A DNA stretch of 64,000 nt, from NCBI RefSeq assembly GCF_003054555.1, contig NZ_CP026304.1, positions 3,658,001 to 3,722,000 of the forward strand. Reading direction: 5' to 3'. Below the pieces are notes generated by a model. It did no database searches. It worked only from the letters and a program-made list of their open reading frames with translations, and had not been told where the DNA came from. The DNA is from Streptomyces lunaelactis (GTDB lineage Bacteria > Actinomycetota > Actinomycetes > Streptomycetales > Streptomycetaceae). The translations under genes and the position numbers were made by a program. This document shows positions 43,506 through 52,077 of this stretch, one piece after another. Numbering within the stretch: the first letter of the stretch is position 1; each line of letters opens with the position of its first letter.

Positions 43506-44467
43506 GCGGGTACGCCCTTCTCAAGGGTGTTGGCCAGAGCACATGCGATTGCGCGAGTGGTGGACTCGTCGACGAACGCCCACTGCCCATTCGGGTTGCA
43601 TTCGAGGAACCACCATTGATCGGCGGCGTCGAGAGCAAAGTCGAAAGCGCCGAAGGTCAGCCCGAACGTACGAAGGTAGGAGAGCACAGCCTCGCGGACG
43701 GGGCCCGGGACCGTCACCGGAGAGCAGGTGATCAACCTTTGGTTCTGGCGCCAGTCGAGGTGATCGCCGTCGGTGTCGATGCGGGTTGCGAACAACTCGT
43801 CGCCTACCGCGGCGAGGCGTATGTCGGCAATCTTCGGCACACAGGCTTGGAACAGGTGAGGGCACAGCGCGATTGAATCGTCGAGCTCGTCGGCCTCGAC
43901 GGCGCGAACCCAGATGGTTCGGTTGCGTCCGTCCTCGCCTGCCAGCTGCACGCCGTGAACTGGCTTGTAGATCACGGGTCCATGGTCGGCCGCGAACTTG
44001 CGGGCGTCCTCCGGAACGTTCGTGAACAAGGTAGCGGGAACGGGCAGACCGAGGCGTGCGGCCGTGGCGAGCTGTCCGGGCTTGTAGTCGGCGGCACGAT
44101 TCCGCATGGGGTGGTTGACGTGCAGTGCCCTGGGAAGTGCGGTCAGCATCCCGGTGTAGCCGGCCCGGGACTGCTCGATACCGAATCGCTGCCCGGGAGT
44201 CTCGGTCGTCCGAGGATCGCCCCACGGGGTGGGGCGCCGCCAGTAGACCGAACGAACGGCACACAAGTCGACGTGGCGGGTTGCCGTGTCGAGGTCGCCG
44301 GTGAACGCGCCGTGCTCGATCCGAGCGCTCATGCGGGTGGGGTGTGGGAAGTCGATGCCCGGATCGAGCCGTACGGCCGGGACACCCCGGCCGTACAGCT
44401 CGTCGAGCACCAGATCCGCCGTCGCGTCACCGAGCGCGGTGACGACGAGAACCGGTGAGTTATCCAT
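43502..44467 (-). CDS. tgmB: ATP-grasp ribosomal peptide maturase (graspetide ligase)
   Basis: ATG 44467 gives 321 residues. It begins MDNSPVLVVTALGDATADLV and contains SVYWRRPTPWGDPRTTE, HVNHPMRNRAADYKPGQLAT, VIYKPVHGVQLAGEDG and FGAFDFALDAADQWWFLECN, ending in NPNGQWAFVDEST. These are the ATP-grasp landmarks of the SAV_5884-type maturases. They activate Asp/Glu side chains of a precursor and form esters or amides with Thr/Ser/Lys. It starts 1 bp after the precursor stop, so ligase and precursor are coupled. Longer frames upstream run antisense to nothing useful. Confidence 0.93.
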   Translation of the reverse strand: MDNSPVLVVTALGDATADLVLDELYGRGVPAVRLDPGIDFPHPTRMSARIEHGAFTGDLDTATRHVDLCAVRSVYWRRPTPWGDPRTTETPGQRFGIEQSRAGYTGMLTALPRALHVNHPMRNRAADYKPGQLATAARLGLPVPATLFTNVPEDARKFAADHGPVIYKPVHGVQLAGEDGRNRTIWVRAVEADELDDSIALCPHLFQACVPKIADIRLAAVGDELFATRIDTDGDHLDWRQNQRLITCSPVTVPGPVREAVLSYLRTFGLTFGAFDFALDAADQWWFLECNPNGQWAFVDESTTRAIACALANTLEKGVPA

Positions 44468-44468
44468 G

Positions 44469-44732
44469 TCAGTCGGGCACGTTGTCTTCGAGCGAGTCCG
44501 CGTCGGCCGGCGCGGGCGGCTGCGCGCCCCCGCCGTCGGCGCCGGTCGCGGTCGGGGACGCGGTCGACTGGCTGGTGCCGTGCCCGCCCATCTCGACGGG
44601 CTGGCCGCTCCTGTCGAAGTACCGCGTCGTCTGGCTCGCGGCGTCGAGCTCGGTCCGGGTGTACGGCAGTTCAACGGTGTTCGGGTAGAGGGCTAAACGG
44701 CTCGTGCCCCAGGGCTGTACTGCGGTGGCCAT
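44469..44732 (-). CDS. tgmA: Graspetide precursor peptide (ATP-grasp target RiPP)
   Basis: The 87-residue peptide starts at ATG 44732 behind AAGGAG. The leader has PWGTSRLALYP and TTRYFDRSGQPVEMGGHGT, the recognised motifs of the ATP-grasp target family. The core-like tail is rich in Ser/Thr (SQSTASPTATG) and acidic residues (ADADSLEDNVPD), the partners for ester formation. An Asp-Gly pair (ADGG) in the tail is a good aspartimide site. It is followed directly by the ligase and methyltransferase. The exact core and cross-links cannot be read. Confidence 0.9.
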   Translation of the reverse strand: MATAVQPWGTSRLALYPNTVELPYTRTELDAASQTTRYFDRSGQPVEMGGHGTSQSTASPTATGADGGGAQPPAPADADSLEDNVPD

Positions 44733-44807
44733 CCGATCTCCTTCTGTGGTTGACAGTCACGTGCCTTGAGTTGCATACGGTGCGCTTTGCCTCGGATCAG
44801 CGACAAG

Positions 44808-44840
44808 GCCGCCCCGAGGCGGTGCCCGCATCGGGGCGGC
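44808..44840 (-). terminator. Hairpin between the Cys-pair gene and the graspetide precursor
   Basis: A perfect 10-bp stem (44808-44817 with 44831-44840) closes a 13-nt loop. It would end leftward transcription from the upstream genes before the precursor promoter, which must lie in about 44735-44805. Confidence 0.5.
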
Positions 44841-44988
44841 GAGGTGAACGAGTCGCCTCTGCCCGACGCGGGAGTGTTGGTGCGACCCTGACCCGGATGG
44901 TCGCCATGGGCGCCGCGAACGCGGCGAAGGATGGAGCGTTGCCCGGACGGCGGGTGTTCGCTTGACCGACGGCTGTCCGGGAGGCGGT

Positions 44989-45393
44989 TCACTCGGGGAG
45001 CTCCGGCCGGTACGGGTAGAGCATCTGTCGGTCGTAACAGGCGTCCTCATCCGCGCAGACCACGGAGGAGTACCAGACATCATCGATGTCATCGAGGACG
45101 CGGGCGATGTCGAGATCGTCCACTCGCGCCGCGATGTCGCAGACGGTGCACTTGGCCACAGGGGCGCCGAGGGGAGGCTCGACGCCTACGGGGAGCGTGG
45201 CCCCGAGGCGCTGCCAGGTGCGAGGGTTGTCAGTCCGGAGGCAGCATGCGGCGCCGTCACTGCAAGATCGCCGTTTGGCGGTTCGCTCTCGACCGTCACC
45301 ATCGCGCCAGATGAACGATCCGGTTTCCACGCTGTCGAGTGGTACGAGCGACTCACAGATCCCGCAGCGCACGAGTACGGCGGCGCTACCCAC
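44989..45393 (-). CDS. Hypothetical Cys-pair protein, Streptomyces accessory type
   Basis: The 134-residue frame has CxxC at about residues 10-13 (CGICESLVPL), further Cys in RSCSDGAACCL, and a second CxxC near 82 (AKCTVCDIAARVDD). The C terminus ends ACYDRQMLYPYRPELPE. The spacing suggests zinc binding. The start may be GTG 45393 or GTG 45372. It overlaps the next gene on the right by 8 bp. Similar short Cys-pair proteins occur near mobile elements in Streptomyces; no function is known. Confidence 0.6.
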   Translation of the reverse strand: MGSAAVLVRCGICESLVPLDSVETGSFIWRDGDGRERTAKRRSCSDGAACCLRTDNPRTWQRLGATLPVGVEPPLGAPVAKCTVCDIAARVDDLDIARVLDDIDDVWYSSVVCADEDACYDRQMLYPYRPELPE

Positions 45394-45649
45394 GATGCAC
45401 CGCCGGGGCGTAGGGCGGCACGTACGGCCGTACGTGGAAGGCGTGACCGTTGATCGGCAGAAGTCGGGCTCGTACGTGCGCGGGAAGCGGTCGGCGGGCG
45501 TAGGGCGGGGCCGAGGGAATGGCCGATGTAGGCCGAATCGAGGGTGCGGGCCGCCTGCGGCGCTTCGATAACCGCCGGTGCGTGGCGCGTAGCGTCCGGG
45601 CGATGCCTGGCCCTAACCAGATCCAGAGGCAGGCGATAAGGTCGCGCAT
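45386..45649 (-). CDS. Small hypothetical protein ending in an RPYV-type tail
   Basis: From ATG 45649 the 87-residue product opens MRDLIACLWIWLGPGIARTL, one short hydrophobic helix. A strongly basic Pro-rich stretch (RRLSKRRRRPAPSIRPTS) and AFHVRPYVPPYAP follow. Many small Streptomyces accessory proteins end in a similar RPYV motif of unknown role. AGGAG lies 11 nt before the ATG. It overlaps the Cys-pair gene by 8 bp. Confidence 0.5.
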   Translation of the reverse strand: MRDLIACLWIWLGPGIARTLRATHRRLSKRRRRPAPSIRPTSAIPSAPPYARRPLPAHVRARLLPINGHAFHVRPYVPPYAPAVHRG

Positions 45650-45759
45650 GTCGTCATCAGCTCCTAGCAATGTGTCAGCTGTTGGCGTCGCTGCCCGGCG
45701 GCCGTGTCCGCGGCCGTCGGGTCTTTGGGCGTAGAAGTGTGAGAGCCGGTCCGGCACCG

Positions 45760-46254
45760 TCAGACGGGCGGGCCGCCTACTCCGATGAACCTTCGGGCAG
45801 GCTCAGCGCGGGTCGTGCCGAGGAACAGCCGCCCGCGCTGCGCCCCTTCCGCTACGTACGGCCTGACGTCGGCGAACGGCGTCCTCGGTTTCAGGGGATC
45901 GAGGCCGACCGCGACCGCCACTGGTGCGCCGGCGGAGACGAACCCTGACCACTCGGCGCTGACGGGCACGTGGAGTGCAGCCTGGCAACCGTCGAGGCTC
46001 AGGAGCGCGGAACGCCCGTGAACGACGAGTCGGGGACCGATGTCGGGAAGTCGGGCCGATGGATCGGCGAGATTCAGAGCCGCAGCGAGACCCCGCATGT
46101 CGCCCTCAATGGATTCGGGCGACTCGCTTTCTCGGCGGGCAGGTGGATGGGCGAGCAGCAGGAAGGCAACGTGACCAGCCTCGGTGAGGTCGATCCAGAA
46201 CCAGACACCGAGGGATGCCAGCAATCCGGCGGTCGGCGGGGGCGTGGTCTCCAT
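45760..46254 (-). CDS. Hypothetical Streptomyces protein (possible DUF5949-like)
   Basis: The start codon ATG 46254 shares a base with the stop of the ATPase gene (TGATG), which implies coupling; ATG 46260 is an alternative. The 164-residue product contains LGVWFWIDLTEAGHVAFLLL at the start and HGRSALLSLDGCQAALHVPV in the middle. PFADVRPYVAEGAQRGRLFL near the end again shows an RPYV-like motif. No domain is certain; the fold could be a small alpha/beta scaffold. It belongs with the ATPase operon. Confidence 0.55.
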   Translation of the reverse strand: METTPPPTAGLLASLGVWFWIDLTEAGHVAFLLLAHPPARRESESPESIEGDMRGLAAALNLADPSARLPDIGPRLVVHGRSALLSLDGCQAALHVPVSAEWSGFVSAGAPVAVAVGLDPLKPRTPFADVRPYVAEGAQRGRLFLGTTRAEPARRFIGVGGPPV

Positions 46255-46667
46255 CAGCATGGGATCACCCCGACTTGCATCCCGCCCTCGGTCGTTTTGA
46301 ACTCCGTCCATACGGTCTTGCCGCACGAGTCGTGCGGCGTCACCCCCCATCCGTCCGCCAGCGACGTCACGATGAGCAGCCCCCGCCCATCGGTGTCGTC
46401 TTCACTCGGCTTCCCGACACGGGGGGCACCCGTCCCCGTGTCGTGCACCTCGACGCGCAGGCACCCCTCGTCGAGGGAGACCTCGACAAGGAAGTCACCG
46501 TGCGCGCCATGGCGTACCGCATTGGTCGCAAGCTCGGAGAGGAAGAGCACCGCATCTTCGGAGCTGTCGGTAACCTCCCACTCCTCCAATACGCTGCCTA
46601 AGAAGGAACGCGCCTCGGGCACCGCGCCACCTGCTCGCGGGAACCGCTGCGCCACCGATCTCGGCAT
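46254..46667 (-). CDS. RsbW-like ATP-binding protein (HATPase_c_2)
   Basis: The 137-residue protein has the GHKL motifs of Streptomyces anti-sigma-like ATPases. LFLSELATNAVRHGAHGDFL is the N box, VEVHDTGTGAPRVG the G1 box and DTDGRGLLIVTSLADGWGV the G2 box. Such proteins are abundant in Streptomyces and often act with anti-anti-sigma partners or HTH regulators. It is divergent from the HTH/TPR regulator with 136 bp between them, the common pairing. Confidence 0.9.
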   Translation of the reverse strand: MPRSVAQRFPRAGGAVPEARSFLGSVLEEWEVTDSSEDAVLFLSELATNAVRHGAHGDFLVEVSLDEGCLRVEVHDTGTGAPRVGKPSEDDTDGRGLLIVTSLADGWGVTPHDSCGKTVWTEFKTTEGGMQVGVIPC

Positions 46668-46803
46668 GAGTGCAACCCCCTTGCCTGCGCCGTTGGTTCG
46701 AGCAACTAGGCAACCGCGGAGCCAGCAGCACGGGTACCGTCGGAGAGGGTGTCAAAGGGTGTTACTTCCACTACCGCCCGTGGCTGAGGGGTAAGGGCTC
46801 AAC

Positions 46804-48156
46804 ATGAAGACGCCGAACAGTGATCTCGCAACGTGGCTTGCGCGGTCGGGCCTGAGCCGGACGGAGTTGGCCCGTCGCGTCAAAGCCGCAGCTCAGACGT
46901 GGGGGCAGCCTCACATTTCCCCGAACGCGTCAACCGTGCGGCGGTGGTTGGAGGGCGACATGCCTCGCTCACCACTGCCTGAGATTCTCGCCGACGTGAT
47001 CTCGGCGGCAGTCGGCTATCGGGTCACGACCTACGACCTTGGGCTCGGTGAGAGCGGTTCCGCCGAACGCTCGCTCGTCTACAACGCGTCTTTCGCCGTT
47101 ACCGTGGAAGCTGTCGCCGACTTGGGGAGAGCGGACGTGGACCGTCGAGCATTCTTGGCAGCGGCACCCTTTGCTGCGGTGGCAGCAGTGGGTCCGTCGC
47201 GTGACTGGCTTCTCAACACCCTTGACCAGCAGCCCGAAGCGGGCCCTCGCGTCCGTCTTGAAGACGTGACCGCAGTGCGGAACATGTTCGGCGAATTCCA
47301 GAAGATGGACGTACTACAGGGTGGCGGCTCGGGTCGGCTCATCCTCGCCGAGTACATGAATCAGCACGTTTTTCCGCTGCTGCGACGGACGCACACCGAG
47401 GACGTGCGACAGGCACTGTGCGAGGCTGCCGCGGAGCAGACGTACTTGCTCGGATGGATGGCCTACGACAATGGCGAGCACGGAGCCGCGCAGCGGTACT
47501 TGATCCAGTCGCTACGCCTGGCCGAGGAGTCCAAGAACCGGGCGCTCGGGGCGCATGTGCTCGCGGGCATGGCTGACCAAGCGACCCTGCTTGGAAACCC
47601 CACCGAGGGGCGCAGGCTCGCGCAGGCCGGCCGCGCCGGGCTCGGCTCGAACACGTCGCCGGCCTGTCTCGCGGACCTCTGGGCGCTTGAAGCTCGCGCC
47701 TTGGCCAAGCTCGGCGAGAAGTCCGAAGCGGCACGCGCCGTTGGGCAATCCGAGACGGCGTACGGTCGTGTTCGGCTGGAAGATGAGCAGGAGTGGGCAG
47801 CCTTCATCGACCCTGCCTATCTGCATGGTGAGCACGCCAACACCTTCCGAGACCTGGGGCAGGCCGACGCGGCGGAGGAGCACGCACGCCAGTCGATCGG
47901 CCACGCGCGCAAGCAGCGCCGCGCGCGGCGCGGCGCGATGTCGCAGGCGGCGCTCGCCGTCTCGCACTTGCAGCGCAGGGACTTGGAGGCGGCACACGCC
48001 GCCGGGCTCCGTACGCTCTCCCTGTCGCGACAGGTGAAGAGTTCTCGGTGCGTCGAGGCCGTGCAGGACCTGCAACGGCGGATGCAGCCGTTCGGGAATC
48101 ACCGACTCGTCGCTGATTTCAGCGAGCGGGCGCGCGATCTGGTCGCCGCTGCGTAA
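46804..48156 (+). CDS. HTH regulator with TPR-like C-terminal region (NsdA-like type)
   Basis: The 450-residue protein begins with an XRE-like helix-turn-helix, LATWLARSGLSRTELARRVK, with NASTVRRWLEGDMPRSPLPE. A Tat-like internal segment follows (RRAFLAAAPFAAVAAVGPSR, about residue 118). The C-terminal two thirds are TPR-like helices (LLGWMAYDNGEHGAAQRYLI, LADLWALEARALAKLGEKSE). Proteins of this layout regulate development and antibiotic synthesis in Streptomyces and often accompany an RsbW-like gene. It is the best candidate regulator of the graspetide neighbourhood, by proximity only. Confidence 0.87.
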   Translation: MKTPNSDLATWLARSGLSRTELARRVKAAAQTWGQPHISPNASTVRRWLEGDMPRSPLPEILADVISAAVGYRVTTYDLGLGESGSAERSLVYNASFAVTVEAVADLGRADVDRRAFLAAAPFAAVAAVGPSRDWLLNTLDQQPEAGPRVRLEDVTAVRNMFGEFQKMDVLQGGGSGRLILAEYMNQHVFPLLRRTHTEDVRQALCEAAAEQTYLLGWMAYDNGEHGAAQRYLIQSLRLAEESKNRALGAHVLAGMADQATLLGNPTEGRRLAQAGRAGLGSNTSPACLADLWALEARALAKLGEKSEAARAVGQSETAYGRVRLEDEQEWAAFIDPAYLHGEHANTFRDLGQADAAEEHARQSIGHARKQRRARRGAMSQAALAVSHLQRRDLEAAHAAGLRTLSLSRQVKSSRCVEAVQDLQRRMQPFGNHRLVADFSERARDLVAAA

Positions 48157-48165
48157 CGCCCAAAT

Positions 48166-48204
48166 GCGCCCCCGCCACCGGCACGAAGCCGGCGACGGGG
48201 GCGC
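48166..48204 (+). terminator. Hairpin after the HTH/TPR regulator
   Basis: GCGCCCCCG and CGGGGGCGC pair across an inner stem (ACCGGC with GCCGG), 10 bp past the stop at 48156 and just before the convergent small membrane gene. It probably serves both. Confidence 0.7.
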
Positions 48205-48210
48205 GTTGCG

Positions 48211-48402
48211 TTATGGGTTGGCGAGCTGCCACAGGGTGAGGGCGAGGCCGGCGACGGCGAAAGCGACGAGGGCGAGTCCGACGCGGGCCGCGGTCTGCGG
48301 AATGCCGACGGCGTCGATGATGAGCGGAAGTCCGGCGGCGAGGGCGAGCACCGTCTGCACGACGGTGCGGATCGTGCGGCGGGTGGGCTGACTGAGATTC
48401 AT
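48211..48402 (-). CDS. Small two-helix membrane protein, holin-like in size
   Basis: From ATG 48402 the 63-residue protein begins MNLSQPTRRTIRTVVQTVLA and has two hydrophobic helices (about residues 15-30 and 41-58) with a short turn (AVGIPQTAARVG). The N terminus is basic and inside-facing by the positive rule. Similar proteins occur in Streptomyces phages and integrative elements and are sometimes called holins, but no function is proved. GGAG lies upstream. Confidence 0.6.
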   Translation of the reverse strand: MNLSQPTRRTIRTVVQTVLALAAGLPLIIDAVGIPQTAARVGLALVAFAVAGLALTLWQLANP

Positions 48403-48612
48403 GGGTAGGGGCTCCACACTGTGAGTGAAGGGCGCACGTGATTTTGGGATCGCTTAGGGGGACGATCGAGCTTCAGGAGCAGTAGGAGCCGCGTCGTACC
48501 AGGCCGACAACCCACCAACGCCAGCCACCACACCCCCAACTCACAATGTCCGCGGCGGCGGCCAGGACAGCCCTGCCGTGGCTCGATGACGGAAACCGCT
48601 CAATGATGGCGA

Positions 48613-48885
48613 TTGAGGGGATGGCGACCGAAGGACAAGATCCTTCAGACCTGGGACGGTTTCCATGACGATCGATCGAAATACGCCTGGGAGCAGCACA
48701 GCCCGTTCGAGGAACCCCGGACGAGAACAGTGCCGAAGGCCGACGGTCGCAGTGCCTGGGCCGCTGAATGGGACAGTGCAGCGGTGGGACGCATTCTCGG
48801 CGCCTGAGCCTGGGGCGCGTTCGTCTTCACGGTTGCGGCCGGATCCGCCGTGTTCATCATTCTGGCAGCTACCTGCCACATGTGA
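48613..48885 (+). pseudogene. Possible small membrane protein gene interrupted by an in-frame TGA
   Basis: A frame from TTG 48613 encodes soluble-looking sequence (ILQTWDGFHDDRSKYAWEQH) to a TGA at 48805-48807. It continues in the same frame as a clear membrane helix (AWGAFVFTVAAGSAVFIILA) to TGA 48885, with no internal start codon. One gene disabled by a nonsense change would explain this. The remaining 48430-48988 sequence shows nothing else. Confidence 0.25.
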
Positions 48886-48988
48886 ACTCCCGCCTCTGCC
48901 GGACGCAGCCGAATCCTCTTCGATCCGGAATCCCGGCGGGGGCGGGACTCCGCTCACGTGCGGTGCGTCGGAAGAGAAGAGGGGTCAG

Positions 48989-50608
48989 ATGACAGAGGAG
49001 TACGCTCAGTTGTCCCTGAAGGGCATTCTCGCTCTGTTCGAACCCTACGAAGCCAGACTCCTCACCCCTGAGCCGCAGGCCGACGTCCAGGTCACCGCAC
49101 ACGCGGTCCTGGATCTAACGGAGCAAGCCGGGCCCCTGCACCGGGGCGCTCTTCTGATCGCGGTCGGAATCTCTCCCGCCGACACCGCACTGCTCGACGC
49201 ACTGCCCGCTCTCGCCGACGCGGGTGTTGCGGCGATCGCGCTGAAAACACGTGGTTCACGGGCCGAGCCGCTGGTCGAGACCGCCACCGCGGCGGGAGTC
49301 GCCGTGGTGGACATCGCCGAGGAGATCCCCTGGCGGCATGTCGACGCCCTGCTGGGCGCCGCCATGGGCGAGGTCCGGCATGGCACACCCAGCTCCTCCC
49401 CGGCTGACGCGGTCGGTGACCTCGCGGCGCTGGCCGATGCCGTGGCGGCGAGGGTGGGCGGTGCCGTCACGATCGAGGACCCGCAGAGGCGGGTGCTCGC
49501 CTACTCCAATCTCCCCGGCCAGCCGATCGACGACCTGCGCCGCGAAGCCATCCTCAGGCGGCAGGCTTCCGATGACTTTCTGCAGGCGTGGCGACGAGTC
49601 CAGGTCACCCAGGGCGTGATCCGGATCGACGACCTCTCCCCTTTGCCCCGCCTCGCGGTGGCCGTGCGGGCGGGAACGGATCTGCTCGGTTCCATCTGGG
49701 CGCTCCAGTCCCCGGGTACACGGTTCAGTCCCGAGACGGAGCGAGTTCTGTGCGGGGCCGCCCAGAGTGCGGCACTGCAGCTGCTCAGGCTCCGCCGTGC
49801 CACGCACCGGGAACGCCAGGCACGCGGTGAACTGCTGCGCGCCCTGATGGCCGGTGAGCTCGACTCCTCGCCGCCGGCCAGGCTCGGCATCGAGCGCGGC
49901 CGCATGACCGTACTCGCCTTCTGGCTGCCGTCCTCGCCGGAGACCCCCGCCGATGTCGTCGGCCTTCAGGCGGCCGACCTGGTTGCCGCCTGTGCCGAGA
50001 CGATGGCACCCCGCTCCTCCTGTGTGGTGGAGGGCGACGTCGTCTACGCCCTGCTTCCGCTGCCGGACGAGCTGCCCGAAGCGCACGGGGCGGTTGCGCT
50101 GGCCAGGACCGTCCTGGGCCGGGCAGAGGCGTCCTTGCGTATCCGGTTGCGCGCGGGCATCGGCTCGGCCGTGGCCCACCTCACGGAGGTACCGCGCTCA
50201 CGTCAGGATGCCGACCGGGTGCTGTCCGTGCTCGCGACAGGGCATCACGGCTGCCGGATCGCGTCCATCGAGGACGTACGCTGCCAGGCGATCCTGCTGG
50301 AGCTCGGCGACAACGCCGTCCACGACCCGCGGTTGCGGCTGGGCTCGGTGGCCGCGATTCTGCGCCACGACACGGAGAAGCAGGCAGAGTACGCCAAGTC
50401 CCTGCTGACGTACCTCGAGGCGTTCGGTGACATCGCCGTCGCCGCGGACCGGCTCCATGTGCACCAGAACACCCTCCGGTATCGCCTGCGCCGGATCACC
50501 GAACTGTTCGGCCTGAATCTCTCTGACGCCGACGAACGCCTCGTGCTCTGGCTGCAACTGCGGCACCTGTGCCGGGCCCGGCATCAGAAGAAGCGCCATG
50601 CCTGCTGA
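48989..50608 (+). CDS. PucR/CdaR family transcriptional regulator
   Basis: The 539-residue protein starts at ATG 48989. The first part has a PucR N-terminal domain (LSLKGILALFEPYEARLLTP; GALLIAVGISPADTALLDAL). A GAF-like middle follows (TIEDPQRRVLAYSNLPGQPI), then a GGDEF-like CdaR segment (RLRAGIGSAVAHLTEVPRSR). A C-terminal HTH_30 (ADRLHVHQNTLRYRLRRITE) ends it. PucR-type regulators commonly control purine or organic-acid catabolism. No such genes are adjacent. Its last 25 bp overlap the convergent kinase gene. A damaged inverted paralogue lies at 53.7-54.1 kb. Confidence 0.9.
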   Translation: MTEEYAQLSLKGILALFEPYEARLLTPEPQADVQVTAHAVLDLTEQAGPLHRGALLIAVGISPADTALLDALPALADAGVAAIALKTRGSRAEPLVETATAAGVAVVDIAEEIPWRHVDALLGAAMGEVRHGTPSSSPADAVGDLAALADAVAARVGGAVTIEDPQRRVLAYSNLPGQPIDDLRREAILRRQASDDFLQAWRRVQVTQGVIRIDDLSPLPRLAVAVRAGTDLLGSIWALQSPGTRFSPETERVLCGAAQSAALQLLRLRRATHRERQARGELLRALMAGELDSSPPARLGIERGRMTVLAFWLPSSPETPADVVGLQAADLVAACAETMAPRSSCVVEGDVVYALLPLPDELPEAHGAVALARTVLGRAEASLRIRLRAGIGSAVAHLTEVPRSRQDADRVLSVLATGHHGCRIASIEDVRCQAILLELGDNAVHDPRLRLGSVAAILRHDTEKQAEYAKSLLTYLEAFGDIAVAADRLHVHQNTLRYRLRRITELFGLNLSDADERLVLWLQLRHLCRARHQKKRHAC

Positions 50609-52077
50609 GGAACTCCGCTGCACGTCCGCATCTCGATCGGTGTTCCGTTCGCGGTCTCAGGACCTCTCACGTCCAGGCACATGCCCTGGTACCCGACGAG
50701 TCTGCTGTCGGACGTGAGACTCCATTGCTGGGCCGGAGTGTCCGCGCAGGACCAGAGCTGCACCGGGGTACCAGCTTCCTCCGTTCGCGGGCCGCGTCGC
50801 ACCTCGAGACACTTGCCGGCCAATCCCTTGATGTGCCCGTCACCGGTCAACACCCATCGTTCTTCGAGGACGTTGATGCAATCCCACAGCTGGAACCCCG
50901 TCCCGTTGTCGAACGACGGACCGTGGACGGTCATGCACTTGCTCGCATAGAGACTTTGTAGTTGAGATGTGATCGTGGCGGTCGCGGATGAAGCCGGTGT
51001 GGTGGCTGTTCGTGTCGTCGACGGAACGGGGGAGCTGGAGTTTGCGGGCGAACTCGCCTGAATCGTCGGGGACTTCGTGCCGACTCCCGCGCTGGCGTTC
51101 TGGTTGTCCAGCCTGGATTCCAGAAAGGCCATGGATCCGGCCGCGGCCGCGATCACCGCGAGCATCATGAGTGCGCGACGGACCGAACGCGGGGGAGAGC
51201 TGTCGCCTGGGCGGTGCTCCCACGGCCTGGTGAGTGGCTCGGTGGTGGATGTGTCGACCTCGGTCGGTTTCGCCCCGCGGTCGCCGTGCTCTCCGGGCCG
51301 GGGGGCGGTGTCCTCCGCGGAGGGGGCGGCGCACTTGGCGCGCGCCGCCTGGAGGCGATCCAGGAAGACACCGGCGTCCGGGGGCCGGTCCGCGGGTTCG
51401 CTGGAGGTGGCACGCGTCAGCAGACGTTCGACGCCATCTGGTGGGTTCTCGCCGAAGATTCCGTAGAGGGTGACCGCCGCTGAGTAGACGTCACTTCGGC
51501 GGTCGGGTTGCCGACCCCGGCCCAATTCCGGGGCGAGGTAGCCCGGTGACCCCGCCGGCGCGTTGAGCGTGTGCCGGTCGACAGGTTTGGCAATTCCCAT
51601 GTCGCACAGGACGGCCCTTCCTTGCCGCAGGAGAATGTTGCCGGGCTTGATGTCGCGGTGAATGTGACCCTGCCGGTGGATCTCGGCCAGGCCCGACAGC
51701 ACGTCCTCGGCGAGTTCGAATGCGTCCTCGCCCGACAGGGGAGGGCTGCGGTGCAGTCGATCGTCGAGCGACTCGTCGCACAATTCTGTTGCGATCCACG
51801 CCGACCCATCGGCCGGTGCATCAGCCCACAGAAAGCGAACGATGTTCGGATGGCCTGACAGCCTACGGTGCAGGGAGCATTCTTGCCGAAATCTGATGCG
51901 TTCGTCCTCGGTGAGCGACCGCTGCCAGACCTTGAGCGCGACGACATCGTCGAATGTTGTGCTTTTTGCCCGGTGGACGACCGAGGAAGAGCCCCTGCCC
52001 AAAACGCCCAGACTCACGAAATTGGCGGGCCACAGGGGCACATGACGATCCTGCCCTGGTATGGCACGCTCAGTCAT
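50584..52077 (-). CDS. Ser/Thr protein kinase with transmembrane segment and ricin-type lectin domain
   Basis: ATG 52077 overlaps the FHA gene by 8 bp. The 497-residue protein has a kinase domain (about 18-270). The Gly loop is GVLGRGSSSVVHRA, the Lys is in VVALKVW, the catalytic loop HIHRDIKPGNILL, the metal-binding motif CDMGIAKP (DMG for DFG), and PGYLAPE follows. A TM helix lies near 308-328. A Ser/Thr linker leads to a ricin B-type domain with three QxW-like repeats (ERWVLTGDG, QQWSLTSD, QAWRFF). The lectin domain should be outside, sensing or binding glycans. Kinase plus FHA indicates a signalling pair. Confidence 0.92.
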   Translation of the reverse strand: MTERAIPGQDRHVPLWPANFVSLGVLGRGSSSVVHRAKSTTFDDVVALKVWQRSLTEDERIRFRQECSLHRRLSGHPNIVRFLWADAPADGSAWIATELCDESLDDRLHRSPPLSGEDAFELAEDVLSGLAEIHRQGHIHRDIKPGNILLRQGRAVLCDMGIAKPVDRHTLNAPAGSPGYLAPELGRGRQPDRRSDVYSAAVTLYGIFGENPPDGVERLLTRATSSEPADRPPDAGVFLDRLQAARAKCAAPSAEDTAPRPGEHGDRGAKPTEVDTSTTEPLTRPWEHRPGDSSPPRSVRRALMMLAVIAAAAGSMAFLESRLDNQNASAGVGTKSPTIQASSPANSSSPVPSTTRTATTPASSATATITSQLQSLYASKCMTVHGPSFDNGTGFQLWDCINVLEERWVLTGDGHIKGLAGKCLEVRRGPRTEEAGTPVQLWSCADTPAQQWSLTSDSRLVGYQGMCLDVRGPETANGTPIEMRTCSGVPQQAWRFF

